Notes under the pieces: model-generated
Database searches by the model: none
Seen by the model: only the letters and a program-made list of their open reading frames with translations
What the model was told of the DNA's origin: nothing
Position numbers and translations under genes: made by a program
Shown: positions 54,156-63,906 of the stretch, in pieces
How the letters are laid out: each line of letters starts with the position of its first letter
Numbering within the stretch: the first letter of the stretch is position 1
Source: Streptomyces populi
GTDB lineage: Bacteria > Actinomycetota > Actinomycetes > Streptomycetales > Streptomycetaceae
Reading direction: 5' to 3'
Length of the DNA stretch: 64,000 nt
NCBI RefSeq assembly: GCF_002911015.1
Contig: NZ_KZ626849.1
Location: 62,001 to 126,000 of the forward strand

Positions 54156-56134
54156 TGGCCGGGCCCATGGGACGCATGATGGCCGGGGGCGGCCCCGACC
54201 AGCGCTCGATGGATTTCAAGGTGTCGGGCCGACGGCTCCTCGCCCAGTTCAAGCCCGAGCGCGCCACGCTGTACGTGATGCTGGTCGCCGTCGTCCTGAG
54301 CGTCGGTCTCTCGGTGGTCGGCCCGAAGATCCTCGGCCGGGCCACCGACCTGGTCTTCGCGGGGATCGTCGGGCGACAGATGCCGGCCGGGACCACCAAG
54401 GCCCAGGCCCTCGACTCGCTGCGCGCGCACGGCCAGGGCGCCGTCGCCGACATGCTCTCGGGGACGGACTTCACCCCCGGCCAGGGCATCGACTTCGACG
54501 CCGTCGGGCAGGTCCTGCTGTTCGCGCTGGGCACGTTCCTGCTGGCCGGCCTGCTGATGGCGGTGGCGACGCGCCTGGTCAACAAGGCCGTCAACAAGAC
54601 GGTCTACCGCATGCGCGAGGACCTCCAGGCGAAGCTGTCGCGGCTGCCGCTGTCGTACTTCGACAAGCGCCAGCGCGGTGAGGTGCTCAGCCGCGCGACG
54701 AACGACATGGACAACATCCAGCAGACCCTCCAGCAGTCGATGGGCCAGCTGGTCAACTCGCTGCTGACCATCGTGGGCGTGCTCGCGATGATGTTCTGGG
54801 TGTCGCCGCTGCTCGCGCTCGTCGCGCTGGTCACGGTGCCGCTGTCGTTCGTCGTGGCCACCCGGGTCGGCAAGCGCTCGCAGCCGCACTTCGTGCAGCA
54901 GTGGCGCACCACCGGCAAGCTCAACGCCCACATCGAGGAGATGTACACCGGGCACACCCTGGTGAAGGTGTTCGGACGGGCGGACGAGTCGGCGGCGCAG
55001 TTCGCCGAGCAGAACGAGAAGCTGTACGAGGCCGGTTTCCGGGCGCAGTTCAACAGCGGCGTCATGCAGCCGCTGATGATGTTCGTGTCGAACCTGAACT
55101 ACGTGCTGGTGGCGGTGGTCGGCGGTCTGCGGGTCGCCTCGGGCTCGCTGTCGATCGGTGACGTGCAGGCGTTCATCCAGTACTCCCGCCAGTTCTCGAT
55201 GCCGCTGACGCAGGTCGCCTCGATGGCGAACCTGGTGCAGTCGGGTGTCGCGTCGGCGGAGCGGGTCTTCGAGGTCCTGGACGCGGACGAGCAGGAGGCG
55301 GACCCGGCGGTGTCGGCCCGTCCCGAGGAGCTGCGCGGGCGGGTGGCGCTGGAGAACGTCTCCTTCCGGTACGACCCGGAGAAGCCGCTCATCGAGGACC
55401 TCTCGCTGAAGGTGGAGCCGGGTCACACGGTGGCCATCGTCGGCCCCACCGGCGCCGGCAAGACGACCCTGGTGAACCTGCTCATGCGGTTCTACGACGT
55501 CACGGACGGCCGGATCACCCTCGACGGGGTCGACGTGAAGTCCATGTCCCGGGACGAGCTGCGGGCCGGGATCGGCATGGTGCTCCAGGACACCTGGCTG
55601 TTCGGGGGCACGATCGCCGACAACATCGCGTACGGGGCCGGAGTGGAAGGGGCGGCGCGCAGCGCCTCCGGCAAGGGCGGTGGTGGGCGACGGGTGGGCG
55701 TCACGCGCGGGGAGATCGAGGAGGCGGCGCGCGCGGCGCACGCCGACCGGTTCATCCGCACCCTGCCCGACGGCTACGACACGGTGATCGACGACGAGGG
55801 CACGGGGGTCAGCGCGGGCGAGAAGCAGCTGATCACCATCGCGCGGGCGTTCCTGTCGGACCCGGTCATCCTGGTGCTCGACGAGGCGACCAGCTCCGTG
55901 GACACCCGGACCGAGGTGCTGATCCAGAAGGCGATGGCGAAGCTGGCGCACGGGCGGACGTCGTTCGTGATCGCCCACCGGCTGTCGACGATCCGGGACG
56001 CGGACACCATCCTCGTGATGGAGGACGGGTCCATCGTGGAGCAGGGCGCCCACGCGGAGCTGCTGGAGTCCGGCGGAGCCTACGCCCGCCTCTACCAGGC
56101 CCAGTTCGCCCAGGCGGTGGCCGAGGTCGACTAG
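54155..56134 (+). CDS. ABC exporter half-transporter, consensus-site subunit
   Basis: 659 residues. Type I exporter helices (ATLYVMLVAVVLSVGLSVVGPKIL..., LLTIVGVLAMMFWVSPLLALVALVTV) then an NBD with Walker A GPTGAGKTT, signature VSAGEKQLITIARAF and Walker B ILVLDEATSSVD, which keeps the catalytic Glu. Together with the preceding subunit it forms an asymmetric heterodimer with one active ATP site. An extended Gly/Arg-rich loop (SASGKGGGGRRVGVTRG) sits between Q-loop and signature. Followed by a bidirectional terminator. Confidence 0.9.
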   Translation: MAGPMGRMMAGGGPDQRSMDFKVSGRRLLAQFKPERATLYVMLVAVVLSVGLSVVGPKILGRATDLVFAGIVGRQMPAGTTKAQALDSLRAHGQGAVADMLSGTDFTPGQGIDFDAVGQVLLFALGTFLLAGLLMAVATRLVNKAVNKTVYRMREDLQAKLSRLPLSYFDKRQRGEVLSRATNDMDNIQQTLQQSMGQLVNSLLTIVGVLAMMFWVSPLLALVALVTVPLSFVVATRVGKRSQPHFVQQWRTTGKLNAHIEEMYTGHTLVKVFGRADESAAQFAEQNEKLYEAGFRAQFNSGVMQPLMMFVSNLNYVLVAVVGGLRVASGSLSIGDVQAFIQYSRQFSMPLTQVASMANLVQSGVASAERVFEVLDADEQEADPAVSARPEELRGRVALENVSFRYDPEKPLIEDLSLKVEPGHTVAIVGPTGAGKTTLVNLLMRFYDVTDGRITLDGVDVKSMSRDELRAGIGMVLQDTWLFGGTIADNIAYGAGVEGAARSASGKGGGGRRVGVTRGEIEEAARAAHADRFIRTLPDGYDTVIDDEGTGVSAGEKQLITIARAFLSDPVILVLDEATSSVDTRTEVLIQKAMAKLAHGRTSFVIAHRLSTIRDADTILVMEDGSIVEQGAHAELLESGGAYARLYQAQFAQAVAEVD

Positions 56135-56182
56135 GGCCGCCTTCCCCGGCCCCCGCGCTCCGGCACTCCCGGGAGCGGGGGT

Positions 56183-56201
56183 CCGGGGGCAGCGCCCCCG
56201 G
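56183..56201. terminator. 8-bp hairpin between the exporter and hrdA-like genes
   Basis: CCGGGGGC-AGC-GCCCCCGG at 56183-56201 is perfect and lies between convergent stops at 56134 and 56207. A weaker GC-rich stem (56153-56180) precedes it. Confidence 0.7.
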
Positions 56202-56206
56202 AGACC

Positions 56207-57463
56207 TCAGTCCAGATAGCCCCGCAGCTGATCGGCGAAAGCGTGGTCCCGCAGCTTGTTCAACGTCTTGGACTCGATCTGCCGGATGCGCTCGCGCGTG
56301 ACGCCGAAGATGCGGCCGATCTCCTCCAGGGTCCGCGGCCGCCCGTCCGCCAGCCCGTACCGCAGTTGCACGACCTTCCGCTCCCGCTCGCCGAGCGTCG
56401 ACAGCACCGCCTCCAGATGCTGCCGGAGCAGCAGGAACGCGGCGGACTCCACCGGAGACGTCGCGTCGCCGTCCTCGATGAGGTCACCGAGGGCCACGTC
56501 GTCCTCCTCGCCCACGGGGGCGTGCAGGGACACCGGCTCCTGGGCCAGTCGCAGGACCTCGCTCACCCGTTCGCCGGACAGGTCGAGCTGGGCCGCGACC
56601 TCTTCGGGCGTGGGTTCGTAGCCGCGCTCCTGGAGCATCCGCCGCTGGACCCGGACCACCCGGTTGATCAGCTCGACCACGTGCACGGGCACCCGGATGG
56701 TGCGCGCCTGGTCGGCGAGCGCGCGCGACATGGCCTGGCGGATCCACCACGTGGCGTACGTGGAGAACTTGTAGCCGCGGGCGTAGTCGAACTTCTCGAC
56801 GGCCCTGATCAGGCCGAGGTTGCCCTCCTGGACCAGGTCGAGCATGGTCAGGCCGCGGCCCACGTACCGCTTGGCCACGGAGACGACGAGCCGCAGGTTC
56901 GCCTCGATGAGCCGGCGCTTGGCCATCCGGCCCATGACGACGATCCGGTCCAGGTCCAGGGCGAGCTGGCTGTCCAGGTCGGGGGTGAGCCGCAGCTTCT
57001 CCTCGGCGAACAGCCCTGCCTCGACACGGCGGGCGAGTTCGACCTCCTCGGCGGCCGTGAGCAGCGGGATCCGTCCGATCTCCCGCAGATACTGGCGGAA
57101 CAGGTCGGACGAGGGGCCACCGGTGTCGGCGGCCCGGGCCCGGGCCGGCTCCACGGGCTCGGGGGCCTCGGTCTCCACCTCCACCTCGACCTCCGCCCCG
57201 GGCCCCTCCGCGAGGGCCTCCGCCCCGGGCCCCTCCACGAGGGTCTCCGCCGTGGGGTTCTCCGGGCCGCCCTCGGGGTGGTGGGCGGCCCGGCGCTGCG
57301 CGGGGACCGCCCCGACGACGCCGGGTTCCGCGTCCGTGTCGGTGGTGTTGTCGGTCTGGGCGAGGGTCTGGGTCTGCACGGGGGCGACCTCCAGGGATGT
57401 CGCTGCTGAGGCGTGCGGCAGCGGTACGTCGGGGATGGGGTCGACGGCCTCGCCGCTGTCCAT
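56207..57463 (-). CDS. hrdA: Primary-like RNA polymerase sigma factor (HrdA type)
   Basis: 418 residues from the ATG at 57463; in-frame starts at 57568 and 57577 would lengthen it. An acidic, low-complexity N-terminus ([19 protein letters not shown]...) precedes the conserved core: region 1.2 [25 protein letters not shown], region 2 ([56 protein letters not shown]), region 3 and region 4.2 ([19 protein letters not shown]). All -10 and -35 contacts of the RpoD/HrdB group are present. The tail and context (ABC exporter, dnaG) fit S. coelicolor HrdA rather than the essential HrdB. Confidence 0.82.
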   Translation of the reverse strand: MDSGEAVDPIPDVPLPHASAATSLEVAPVQTQTLAQTDNTTDTDAEPGVVGAVPAQRRAAHHPEGGPENPTAETLVEGPGAEALAEGPGAEVEVEVETEAPEPVEPARARAADTGGPSSDLFRQYLREIGRIPLLTAAEEVELARRVEAGLFAEEKLRLTPDLDSQLALDLDRIVVMGRMAKRRLIEANLRLVVSVAKRYVGRGLTMLDLVQEGNLGLIRAVEKFDYARGYKFSTYATWWIRQAMSRALADQARTIRVPVHVVELINRVVRVQRRMLQERGYEPTPEEVAAQLDLSGERVSEVLRLAQEPVSLHAPVGEEDDVALGDLIEDGDATSPVESAAFLLLRQHLEAVLSTLGERERKVVQLRYGLADGRPRTLEEIGRIFGVTRERIRQIESKTLNKLRDHAFADQLRGYLD

Positions 57464-57777
57464 CCCGCAGTCGTTTGGCGGAACCGCGGGGATGGGGAAC
57501 CCGTCGCGTGCGGGTCGGCCGCGCTCCGAGGACTCAGGCACCGGAACCCAGTGTGGAGTACGACACATCGCCGCCACGAGGGGCGTGCGGTGACTTTTTG
57601 CGTCCGGTCCGTGACCGCGTGGTTACCACTCCGGACGAGTGCGCAGCTCAGCCGGGACGAAACCTCCGGCGGCGGATACCGGATTGGCATGTGCCGGGCC
57701 CCCGCGCCCGCCCGTCCCGCCCCGGCGGCCCCGCGGGTCCGCTCCCGGAACATCCCCGAAGGGCCGGCCGCCGGGCC
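57464..57777. other. Upstream region of the hrdA-like gene
   Basis: Contains the alternative in-frame starts of the sigma factor (57568, 57577) and its promoter zone. No other gene is supported. The dnaG stop is at 57778 on the same strand, so the sigma gene may also be read from the dnaG transcript. I saw no clear consensus promoter. Confidence 0.5.
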
Positions 57778-59682
57778 TCAGAGGGCTTCGGCGCCCCGCT
57801 CGCGCAGCGCCTGGCCGTACTGCTGGAGCACCCACAGCTCGTTCTGCACGGCGGCGAGCTGGGCCGGGTCGCCGCCCGTGCTGAGGCGGGACAGGGAGCC
57901 CTGGACGTCCCGGATGCGGCGGTCGACGGCGCGGCGGCGGACCATGACGAGCTGGTCGCCCGCGTAGGTCTCGTCGACGGTCTTGCGCAGGATCGCCTCG
58001 ACGGCCAGTTCGGTGACCATCGCGCGCACCGTGTCGTCCGGGGCGGCGTCACGGACCCGGACCAGGTACTCCTGGGGGTCCTGGACGCCGAACTCGGCCC
58101 CGCCCGCGTCCATGACGGCCTGGCGCACGGCGGCGTACGGCGGTGCGGTGAACTCGTCCATGCCGTAGGCGTCGAACGCCGGTGAGACCAACTCGGGCCG
58201 TTGGAGGGCGAGTTTGAGCAGTTCGCGCTCGGTGGCGAAGACCGGGTTGCGCAGGGTCAGGGCCGGGCCGCCGCCGGTGGGCGCCTGGGGGGCGGCGTAG
58301 GCCTGCTGGGGGCGGCCGGCGGCGGGCGCGGGGCCCGCGCCGCCGCGCTCACGGGCCCAACGGGCCAGCTGGGCCACCCTCTTGACGACGAACTGGGTGT
58401 CGAGGATGCCGAGCATCCCGGCGAGCTGGACCGCGACCTCGTGCTGGGCGCCGCTGTTCTTGATGCGGGCGACGACCGGAGCCGCCTCGTCGAGGGCCGC
58501 CGCGCGTCCCGCCGGGGTCTCCAGGTCGTAGCGCAGGACGATCTGGCGCAGCGCGAACTCGAAGAGCGGGGTGCGGGGTTCGACCAGGTCGGCGACGGCC
58601 TCGTCGCCCTTGGCCAGACGCAGCTCACAGGGGTCCATGCCGTCGGGCGCGATGGCGATGTAGGTCTCGGCGGCGAACTTCTGGTCGTCCTCGAAGGCGC
58701 GCAGGGCGGCCTTCTGGCCGGCCGCGTCGCCGTCGAAGGTGAAGATCACCCGGGCCGAGCCGTTGTCCATCAGGAGGCGGCGGAGGATCTTGATGTGGTC
58801 GCCGCCGAACGCCGTGCCGCAGGTCGCGATCGCCGTGGTGATCCCGGCCAGGTGGCAGGCCATGACGTCGGTGTAGCCCTCGACGACGACCGCCCGGCTG
58901 CTCTTGGCGATGTCCTTCTTGGCGAGGTCGATGCCGTACAGGACCTGGGACTTCCTGTAGATCGCGGTGTCGGGCGTGTTCAGGTACTTCGGTCCGTTGT
59001 CGGACTCGTAGAGCTTGCGGGCGCCGAAGCCGACGACCTCGCCGCCGATGTCGCGGATCGGCCACATGAGCCGGCCGCGGAAGCGGTCGATGGGGCCGCG
59101 GCGGCCCTCCTGGGCGAGCCCGGAGAGGACCAGTTCCTTGTCGGTGAAGCCCTTGCCGCGCAGGTGGCGGGTGAGGTGGTCCCAGCCCTGGGGGCTGTAG
59201 CCCACTCCGAAGTGGGCGGCGGCGGCCTGGTCGAAGCCGCGCTCGGCGAGGAACGCCCGGCCCGTGTCCGCCTCGGGGCTGGTGTCGAGCTGCTCGGTGT
59301 AGAACCGCGCGGCAGCCTTGTGCGCCTCGACCAGGCGGATGCGTTCGCCGCGCTGGTGGGCGGGGTTGTACCCGCCCTCCTCGTAGCGCAGGGTGATGCC
59401 GGCCTGGGCGGCGAGGCGCTCGACCGACTCGGAGAAGGTGAGGTGGTCGACCTTCATCACGAACGTGATGGTGTCGCCGCCCTCCTGGCAGCCGAAGCAG
59501 TGGAAGAGGCCCTTGCTGGGGCTGACCTGGAACGACGGTGACTTCTCGTCGTGGAAGGGGCACAGGCCCTTGAGGTTTCCGCCGCCCGCGTTGCGCAGCT
59601 GGAGGTACTCGGACACCACGGCGTCGATCGGGACCGCGTCCCGAACCGCCTTCACGTCCTCGTCATTGATCCTGCCTGCCAC
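57778..59682 (-). CDS. dnaG: DNA primase DnaG
   Basis: 634 residues. N-terminal CHC2 zinc finger with C41, H44, C62, C65 (CPFHDEKSPSF, HCFGCQEGGD). The RNA-polymerase domain includes the TOPRIM core (VVVEGYTDVMACHLAG, VIFTFDGDAAGQKAALRAF), with acidic metal-binding residues. The C-terminal helicase-binding domain has the usual charged helical form. It synthesises RNA primers for replication. Start ATG follows GGCAGG. The nearby Dgt and sigma genes agree with the known Streptomyces dnaG neighbourhood as I recall it. Confidence 0.95.
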   Translation of the reverse strand: MAGRINDEDVKAVRDAVPIDAVVSEYLQLRNAGGGNLKGLCPFHDEKSPSFQVSPSKGLFHCFGCQEGGDTITFVMKVDHLTFSESVERLAAQAGITLRYEEGGYNPAHQRGERIRLVEAHKAAARFYTEQLDTSPEADTGRAFLAERGFDQAAAAHFGVGYSPQGWDHLTRHLRGKGFTDKELVLSGLAQEGRRGPIDRFRGRLMWPIRDIGGEVVGFGARKLYESDNGPKYLNTPDTAIYRKSQVLYGIDLAKKDIAKSSRAVVVEGYTDVMACHLAGITTAIATCGTAFGGDHIKILRRLLMDNGSARVIFTFDGDAAGQKAALRAFEDDQKFAAETYIAIAPDGMDPCELRLAKGDEAVADLVEPRTPLFEFALRQIVLRYDLETPAGRAAALDEAAPVVARIKNSGAQHEVAVQLAGMLGILDTQFVVKRVAQLARWARERGGAGPAPAAGRPQQAYAAPQAPTGGGPALTLRNPVFATERELLKLALQRPELVSPAFDAYGMDEFTAPPYAAVRQAVMDAGGAEFGVQDPQEYLVRVRDAAPDDTVRAMVTELAVEAILRKTVDETYAGDQLVMVRRRAVDRRIRDVQGSLSRLSTGGDPAQLAAVQNELWVLQQYGQALRERGAEAL

Positions 59683-59852
59683 GAGGTGATTCTACGGGGC
59701 CGCGCCGACACTCCCGGGGCGGGCGGGGCGGCCGCCCCGCCGGGTCCGGGGCGCACCCAGGGATTCCCCCGGCACGGCGGACGGTACGGACGCCGTCCCG
59801 CGGCCCGGCGCCGGGCGGGCGGCGGGCGCGGGACGGCGCGGGAGCGGGCCCG

Positions 59853-61118
59853 TCACCGGGCCAGGCTCTCCAGCGGGACGTGCGGGTCGGCGAGGGCGTC
59901 GGTGTCCACCTGGGCCCCGGAGCGGATCATCCGCTGGATCGGGTCCGTGACGTCCCACACGTTCACGTTCATCCCGGCCAGCACCCTGCCCTCCTTCACC
60001 CAGAACGCGATGAACTCGCGCTTGCCCGCGTCGCCGCGGACCACCACCTGGTCGTAGGACCCCGGGGGCGCCCAGCCCGAGTACTCCATGCCCAGGTCGT
60101 ACTGGTCGGAGAAGAAGTAGGGCACCCGGTCGTACGCCGTCCCGCGGCCCAGCATCGAGCGGGCGGCGGCCGGTCCGCCGTTGAGGGCGTTGGCCCAGTG
60201 CTCGACGCGCAGCCGGGTGTCGAAGAGGCCGTGGGGGAAGGAGGCGACGTCACCGGCGGCGTAGATGTCGGGGTCGGAGGTGCGCAGCTGTTCGTCGACC
60301 GCGATGCCGCCGCCGTGCGCGCGGTCGGCCATCTCCAGGCCCGCGGCCTCGGCGAGGCCGGTGCGCGGGGCGGCGCCGATGGCCGCGAGGACGGCGTGCG
60401 CGGGGTGCTCCTCGCCGTCGTCGGTGCGGGCGGCCAGCACCACGCCGTCCTGGCCGACGATCTCGGTGAGCTGGGCGCCGAAGTGGAAGCGGACGCCGTG
60501 CTCGCCGTGCAGTTCGGCGAAGAGCTCGCCGAGCTCGGGGCCGAGGACGTTGTGCAGGGGGGTCGCCGCGGGTTCGACGACGGTGACCTCCGCGCCGTAC
60601 TCGCGGGCCGCGGCGGCGACCTCCAGTCCGATCCAGCCGGCGCCGGCGATGACGAGGTGGCCGTTGTCCCGGCCCAGCGCGGTGAGGACGCCCTTGAGGC
60701 GCTCGGCGTGGGCGAGGCGGCGCAGGTGGTGGACCCCGGCGAGGCCGGTGCCCGGGATGTCGAGGCGGCGCGGCTCCGCGCCGGTCACGAGGAGCAGCTT
60801 GTCGTAGTGGACGAGGGTGCCGTCGTCGCCGAAGCGGACGGACCTGGCCTCGCGGTCGATCGCGACGACGGTCTGGCCGAGGTGCAGTTCGATGTCGTTC
60901 TGCGCGTACCAGGCGGGCTCGTGCACGAAGACGCTGTCGCGTTCCTCCTTGCCGAGCAGGTAGCCCTTGGACAGCGGCGGGCGTTCGTAGGGGTGGTCGC
61001 GTTCGTCGCAGATCAGTATCACGCGGCCGGTGAAGCCCTCCGCTCGGAGCGTCTCGGCCGCCTTGGCGCCTGCCAGGCCTCCTCCGACGATGACGAATGT
61101 CTGATCCGCGTCGACCAC
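59853..61118 (-). CDS. FAD-dependent NAD(P)H oxidoreductase (ferredoxin/rubredoxin-reductase type)
   Basis: 421 residues; GTG 61118 has AGGAGG upstream. GxGxxG FAD motif in VIVGGGLAGAKAAE, NAD(P) motif in VIAGAGWIGLEVAAAA, and FAD-binding GD in SDPDIYAAGDVASF. A C-terminal reductase domain (RMLGRGTAYDRVPYFFSDQYDLGMEYSGW) matches rubredoxin/ferredoxin reductases that serve cytochrome P450s or dioxygenases. There is no partner ferredoxin here. Cytoplasmic and solitary; precedes Dgt on the same strand. Confidence 0.9.
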   Translation of the reverse strand: MVDADQTFVIVGGGLAGAKAAETLRAEGFTGRVILICDERDHPYERPPLSKGYLLGKEERDSVFVHEPAWYAQNDIELHLGQTVVAIDREARSVRFGDDGTLVHYDKLLLVTGAEPRRLDIPGTGLAGVHHLRRLAHAERLKGVLTALGRDNGHLVIAGAGWIGLEVAAAAREYGAEVTVVEPAATPLHNVLGPELGELFAELHGEHGVRFHFGAQLTEIVGQDGVVLAARTDDGEEHPAHAVLAAIGAAPRTGLAEAAGLEMADRAHGGGIAVDEQLRTSDPDIYAAGDVASFPHGLFDTRLRVEHWANALNGGPAAARSMLGRGTAYDRVPYFFSDQYDLGMEYSGWAPPGSYDQVVVRGDAGKREFIAFWVKEGRVLAGMNVNVWDVTDPIQRMIRSGAQVDTDALADPHVPLESLAR

Positions 61119-61211
61119 TTGATGCCTCCTCGTAAGGATGTCGCCATATGCGAGCGTCCCGCACGGAGCGTGATGCGGGAAGGGGTAGTGGCCCGATCAG
61201 GCCACGCAGGG

Positions 61212-62624
61212 TCACCCCTGTCGGTCTCCATGGGAACGCGTGGTGAGTCTGAGGTGCAGGGAACGCGCCGAGGCGTCCGTGAGGGACGCGATCTGGTCCA
61301 CGATCACCCGCTTGCGGGCGCGGTCGTCGGCCGCCTGGCCGAACAGCGCCCGGAACTGCGGGTCCAGCACCTCGGGGGCGCGGGCGGTGAGCGCCTCGGC
61401 CAGTTCGGCGACGACGATCCGCTGGTCGGCGCGGAGCAGTTCCTGTTCGGCGCGCTGCATCACGTACCGGTCGGCGACCGCCTTGAGGACGGCGCATTCC
61501 AGTCTGGCGGACCGCGGCACGACCAGTTCCGCCGCGTACCGGGTGAGGCGCCCGCTGCCGTACCGCGCGCGGGTGGCGCCCTCCGCGGCCAGACAGAAAC
61601 GGCCGATGAGCTGGCTGGTGGCGTCCTTCAGACGGGCCTGCGCGACGGCCGACCCGTCGTACCCGTGCGGCCACCACTCCTGGCCGAGGAGCCGGTCGAG
61701 CGCCTCGGACAGCTCGGCCGGATCGGTGTCCTCGGGCACGTACCGCCCGACGGCCACGGCGAAGATCTCCCGGCGTTCCGGTCCGGCGTGCAGGCCGGCG
61801 GGGTCGATGTGGCCCGCGTGCAGGCCGTCCTCGATGTCGTGCACCGAGTACGCCACGTCGTCGGCCCAGTCCATCACCTGGGCCTCGAAGCACGTACGCG
61901 TGCCGGGGGCGCCCTTCCGGATCCAGTCGAACACCGGCCGGTCGTCCTCGTAGACCCCGAACTTCGGCGACTTCGGATCGCCGGGACGGGCGCCTCTCGG
62001 CCACGGGTACTTGGTGGCGGCGTCGAGGGCTGCGCGGGTGAGGTTGAGGCCGACGCTGACGAGGCCGTCGCCCGCGGCGGCGGAGGCCACCGTGTCGCTG
62101 TGCACGAAACGCTTGGGCTCGATCCGGGTGAGCAGGCGCAGCGACTGGGCGTTGCCCTCGAAGCCGCCGCAGTCCTCGGCGAATTCGTTGAGCGCCTGCT
62201 CACCGTTGTGCCCGAAGGGCGGGTGGCCCAGGTCGTGCGAGAGGCAGGCCGCCTCGACCAGGTCCGGATCGCAGCCGAGGGCGGCTCCCAGTTCGCGGCC
62301 CACCTGGGCGCACTCCAGGGAGTGGGTCAGCCGGGTCCGCGGGCTGGCGTCCCACAACTGGACGGGCGCCCCGCCCGATCCGGCGGCGCCGAGCACCTGG
62401 GGAAGGGTTCCGGGGGTGACGACCTGGGTCTTGCCCGCGAGGCGGCGCAGGGCCGCGGAGTGCAGCACGCGGGCGCGGTCGCGCTGGAAGGCGGTGCGGC
62501 CGGGGCGTTTGTCGGGCTCGGCGGCCCAGCGCTCGACGGCCGCCGCGTCGTACTCGTCGTGGGCCGTGTGGTTCTCGTGTGCCTGTGGTGCGGTCTCTTC
62601 GGTCCTCGCTGCCATGCCTTCCAT
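61212..62624 (-). CDS. dgt: Deoxyguanosine triphosphate triphosphohydrolase (Dgt)
   Basis: 470 residues. ATG 62624 is used; ATG 62615 is alternative. HD-domain motifs: H in [10 protein letters not shown] in [16 protein letters not shown] in [15 protein letters not shown], with a conserved substrate pocket. Dgt hydrolyses dGTP to deoxyguanosine and triphosphate, controlling nucleotide pools. Sequence and length agree with actinobacterial Dgt. Its position beside dnaG and a chelatase matches other Streptomyces chromosomes as I recall. Confidence 0.93.
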   Translation of the reverse strand: MEGMAARTEETAPQAHENHTAHDEYDAAAVERWAAEPDKRPGRTAFQRDRARVLHSAALRRLAGKTQVVTPGTLPQVLGAAGSGGAPVQLWDASPRTRLTHSLECAQVGRELGAALGCDPDLVEAACLSHDLGHPPFGHNGEQALNEFAEDCGGFEGNAQSLRLLTRIEPKRFVHSDTVASAAAGDGLVSVGLNLTRAALDAATKYPWPRGARPGDPKSPKFGVYEDDRPVFDWIRKGAPGTRTCFEAQVMDWADDVAYSVHDIEDGLHAGHIDPAGLHAGPERREIFAVAVGRYVPEDTDPAELSEALDRLLGQEWWPHGYDGSAVAQARLKDATSQLIGRFCLAAEGATRARYGSGRLTRYAAELVVPRSARLECAVLKAVADRYVMQRAEQELLRADQRIVVAELAEALTARAPEVLDPQFRALFGQAADDRARKRVIVDQIASLTDASARSLHLRLTTRSHGDRQG

Positions 62625-62705
62625 ACGCCGACAGTAGACGCAGGCGGTGACAATCGGGGCGGGAGCGCCGACGGCGCGGTGCCGCTTCCGGGGGAGCCGC
62701 CGGGC

Positions 62706-63638
62706 TCAGGCCGGGACCAGGGTGCGCTCCGGGGCGGCTTCGGGGGCCGCCACGGCCTGGTCGTAGCGGTGCAGGACGAGGCGGGCCATCGCCGGGTGGT
62801 CGCCCAGCGGTTCGGCGCAGATCCAGGGGGCCTCCTCGGCGACCTGCGCGGCGAAGCGGCCGGGGGCGGTGAAGTACGAGGCGACGGCGATCCGGTGGCG
62901 GCCCCGGGCGGCCAGCGAGCGCACGGCGGCGGGGACGGTGGGCGCGGCGGCGGAGGCGTACGCGGGGACGACCGGGACGCCGAGGCGTTCGGCGAGCAGC
63001 TGGGCGGTGCGGCGGGTGTCGGCGGCCGAGTCCGGGGAACGGGACCCCGCGGACGCGAGGACGACGGCGCTCGCGCGGCGGACCGCGTCGCTCGTCCGGG
63101 TGTTCCAGCCGGCCTCGACGAGGCGGGCGCAGAGGGTCTCCACGAGCAGCGGGTGCGGGCCGAGCGGGGCGGCGACGCGGGCGCGCAGGCCGGGGACGGC
63201 GGCGGCGGTCTCGGGGATGTCGCGCCGGACGTGGTAGCCGCGGCCGAGCAGCAGCGGCACGAGGACGGCGTCCTGCCGGCCCGCCAGGGAGGCGAGCGTG
63301 TCGGCGAGGAGGGGCTCGTTGAGCTCGATGTGGCCGAGGCGCACGGACAGGTGCGGGCGCAGCTCGCGGACGCGCTCGACCAGGGTGCGGACGGTGGCGA
63401 GCGCGCGCGGGTCGCGGCTGCCGTGGGCGACCAGCACGAGGGCGGGCGGCGGCGGGCGGCGGGTGCCGTCGGGCGAGACGAGGCTGAGCCGGCTGCCGAG
63501 CTGGCCGGCGATCCGGTTCATGAGCTGCGCCGTGCTGTCCAGGTGGCCTTCGAGGAGGCCTTCGAGGTGGGCACCGCGGGGCGGCGGGCCGCCGGGGCGG
63601 TGGGAGGAGGCGTCGTGAGCGGGGTTCGAGGCCGTCAT
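62706..63638 (-). CDS. Sirohydrochlorin chelatase-like protein (CbiX family)
   Basis: 310 residues; the start ATG lies at 63638. Two chelatase-like halves: the first begins ALVLVAHGSRDPRAL with its metal His in VAHGS, the second has AVVLASAGSRSPDSAADTRR. The HxxxxxxHVRRDIPE segment (LLLGRGYHVRRDIPE) is another catalytic His/Glu region. CbiX-type enzymes insert Co or Fe into sirohydrochlorin for vitamin B12 or siroheme. The N-terminus has a basic, Pro-rich extension of about 60 residues. Direction is away from the window's right edge. Confidence 0.85.
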   Translation of the reverse strand: MTASNPAHDASSHRPGGPPPRGAHLEGLLEGHLDSTAQLMNRIAGQLGSRLSLVSPDGTRRPPPPALVLVAHGSRDPRALATVRTLVERVRELRPHLSVRLGHIELNEPLLADTLASLAGRQDAVLVPLLLGRGYHVRRDIPETAAAVPGLRARVAAPLGPHPLLVETLCARLVEAGWNTRTSDAVRRASAVVLASAGSRSPDSAADTRRTAQLLAERLGVPVVPAYASAAAPTVPAAVRSLAARGRHRIAVASYFTAPGRFAAQVAEEAPWICAEPLGDHPAMARLVLHRYDQAVAAPEAAPERTLVPA

Positions 63639-63906
63639 GGGTCGATCCTGGCGGGAGGAGGTTGCCGGGCCGTTGCGTGGGCGTGTCGGGCGTTTTCCAG
63701 TGGTTCACCGGACGGCGGCGGCCCGGTGTGAGGGGTGCGACCTGCGGCTCTCGCCCGCCGGGTGACCGGGGTCGGCGCGTCCGGGCGAACCGGGCCACCC
63801 TACGATGCGTCTTCATCCGTCGAAGGGGAACGCCGGATCCGGCGCGGGCCGCCGGATGCCGGGGCCGCGCGCCGTCGCGAGTGACGACACCTGGGGGACA
63901 CCGATC
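63639..63906. other. Divergent intergenic region
   Basis: About 270 bp between the chelatase gene and a rightward start at 63907. It likely holds both promoters; I saw no clear binding motif or repeat. Confidence 0.4.
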
